NCBI RefSeq assembly: GCF_040359615.1
Contig: NZ_CP132942.1
Coordinates: 5,022,001-5,086,000 of the forward strand
Length of the DNA stretch: 64,000 bases
Source of the DNA: Tunturibacter psychrotolerans
GTDB lineage: Bacteria; Acidobacteriota; Terriglobia; Terriglobales; Acidobacteriaceae
Reading direction: 5' to 3'
The translations under genes were made by a program, and so were the position numbers. The notes beneath the pieces were generated by a model, which worked only from the letters and a program-made list of their open reading frames with translations, had not been told where the DNA came from and did no database searches. Shown here one piece after another: positions 63,096 to 64,000 of this stretch (positions are counted from its first letter, which is position 1; each line of letters opens with the position of its first letter).

Positions 63096-64000
63096 ATGGA
63101 AGCGAATCCGAGCATCATGCTTGCGCACACATCGAACCTCCGCATGAATTTGCTTTCGCGTCTCCATCTCGCCCTGAGCTCCTCACTCCTCTGGACGCTG
63201 TGCGGAGTCGCGTCGCTCTCTCTCCCTGCTCAGTCACAAGACCCAAATAGCTTTGGCCATCAGTCTTGGTCCACAGAGAATGGCCTCCCCCAAAACAGCG
63301 TTCATCAGGTCTTCCAGTCCACCGACGGTTACATTTGGATTGCAACCGAAGGTGGCATAGCTCGCTTCAATGGCGTCGACTTCAAAATCTATAATCCCGA
63401 ATCCACTCCCGAAATCACCAGCGATGACATCTGTTGTTTCACCCAAAGTGACACCGGGCCACTCTGGATCGCGTCATCCGACGGCCTCCTCCAGTACTCG
63501 GCAGGAACATTTCGCCGCTATTCTATCGCCGACGGCTTACCCCCCAACCGCATCACCAATCTCGCTACGGCAGACAACGGTTCACTTTTGCTCCTCACCA
63601 CCGAGGGCCTCGTTAGCTTTAGCGGAAGCCGCTTCTCAAGCATCTCCCTTCCCTCCTTCTCTATACCGTCTGCAATAACCAAAGCACATGACGGCAGCAT
63701 TTGGATCACATCCAACTCCGGAATCTTTCAATATCTCCATGGCCGGATTCTCCCTTTACCACTCAGCTCCACATCTACGCCGAAGGACATTCAGAGCATC
63801 GGGTTTCTCCCCGATCACAGTCTCTGGTTGCGCACGGGTACCAGTCTCACGCTGCTACAAAACGGACATAGCCGAACTCTAACAACAGGCCACGACCTCC
63901 CAGTCTCGCGCATCCAGTCTGTTCTTGCCGGCTCGCAAGGAGTACTTTGGATAGGCACCGATAGAGGACTATTCGCGCTCGACAAAATCGGGAACCACCC
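63096..64000 (+). CDS. Two-component-regulator propeller protein, 3' end outside window
   Basis: The open frame runs off the right edge (301 residues visible). After a signal peptide (LALSSSLLWTLCGVASLSLPAQ) come repeated Reg_prop units: SWSTENGLPQNSVHQVFQSTDGYIWIATEGGIARFNG in pieces, GPLWIASSDGLLQYS, GSIWITSNSGIFQY, GVLWIGTDRGLFAL. These form the periplasmic sensor propellers of hybrid histidine kinases or of GGDEF/LuxR-type regulators; the output domain is not visible. Starts at 63096, 63117 or 63144 are possible; 63144 fits the signal peptide best, 63096 has AGGAAGA further upstream. It is 38 nt after the cytochrome gene and may sense the system's substrate. Confidence 0.8.
   Translation, partial: MEANPSIMLAHTSNLRMNLLSRLHLALSSSLLWTLCGVASLSLPAQSQDPNSFGHQSWSTENGLPQNSVHQVFQSTDGYIWIATEGGIARFNGVDFKIYNPESTPEITSDDICCFTQSDTGPLWIASSDGLLQYSAGTFRRYSIADGLPPNRITNLATADNGSLLLLTTEGLVSFSGSRFSSISLPSFSIPSAITKAHDGSIWITSNSGIFQYLHGRILPLPLSSTSTPKDIQSIGFLPDHSLWLRTGTSLTLLQNGHSRTLTTGHDLPVSRIQSVLAGSQGVLWIGTDRGLFALDKIGNH

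Noticed and set aside
1..64000. CRISPR arrays, rRNA, tRNA, prophage or complete insertion sequences
   Set aside because: None was seen. Repeats present are small dispersed hairpins or intragenic protein repeats, and the only transposase is a frameshifted fragment. A tRNA scan was not possible, so this is a by-eye negative.

Overview
The window is chromosomal DNA that reads like a soil acidobacterium of the Terriglobales type (Granulicella, Edaphobacter or Terriglobus-like). This placement rests on the gene families, not on a marker gene: two Oar-type TonB-dependent receptors with an N-terminal carboxypeptidase-regulatory domain, a PEP-CTERM protein, YXWGXW-repeat and DUF3617 proteins, Ig-like repeat proteins with a short C-terminal anchor, four CRTAC1/ASPIC-UnbV proteins, and many TPR proteins. 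No rRNA, tRNA, CRISPR array or intact mobile element was seen.

Region 1 (1-30.2 kb) is mixed housekeeping and accessory DNA in short units on both strands. It holds an Ig-repeat surface protein (cut at the left edge), a stand-alone 5'-3' exonuclease, RidA, a bactofilin, a secreted BNR-repeat protein, a TonB receptor, a PEP-CTERM protein, HflX, a GT87-like membrane protein, a receiver-like protein without its phospho-Asp, a CNMP/thioredoxin-reductase-like flavoprotein, an SDR plus GlcG/HbpS pair, a STAS protein, class II aldolase, MgtC/SapB, GlsB and YceI. The spacers hold decayed genes (an IS5-like transposase, an NAD-epimerase fragment, a duplicated 3' gene tail) and two families of small hairpin repeats. 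Family A has two hairpins, the second often with a GNRA-type loop, and lies just after genes. Family B has one hairpin plus a GGATGTAAACT-like tail and lies just before genes.

Region 2 (30.3-44.0 kb, minus strand) is a seven-gene co-directional cluster. In transcription order it encodes a TonB-dependent receptor, a TPR protein, a seven-heme cytochrome/TPR protein, a redoxin, a cytochrome c/copper monooxygenase (PHM-like)/TPR fusion, a large TPR protein and a Tat-exported CRTAC1 protein. The redoxin and monooxygenase genes overlap by ATGA. A hairpin with a T-run follows the receptor gene. The receptor gene is divergent from a GntR/LacI-hybrid regulator, and the spacer holds a 25-bp near-perfect dyad with core TGGTC-C-GACCA.

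Region 3 (44.5-52.1 kb) is an alpha-glucan module: the regulator, two tandem secreted GH13 alpha-glucosidase/amylase paralogs, and a convergent (alpha/alpha)6-barrel glycosidase resembling amylo-alpha-1,6-glucosidase.

Region 4 (52.2-64.0 kb, plus strand) mirrors region 2. It has a small secreted protein, a large TPR protein and a Tat-exported CRTAC1 protein that are clear paralogs of the region 2 pair in the same order, two more CRTAC1 proteins, a five-heme cytochrome/TPR protein, a monoheme cytochrome c, and the start of a two-component-regulator propeller protein cut by the right edge.

Regions 2-4 together look like one extracytoplasmic system in which a sugar-responsive regulator may control glucan breakdown together with a large exported redox/oxygenase apparatus of c-type hemes, mononuclear copper sites and seven-bladed Ca-type propellers. 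The parts are recognisable. The assembled function is inferred and I do not recognise it as a described system.
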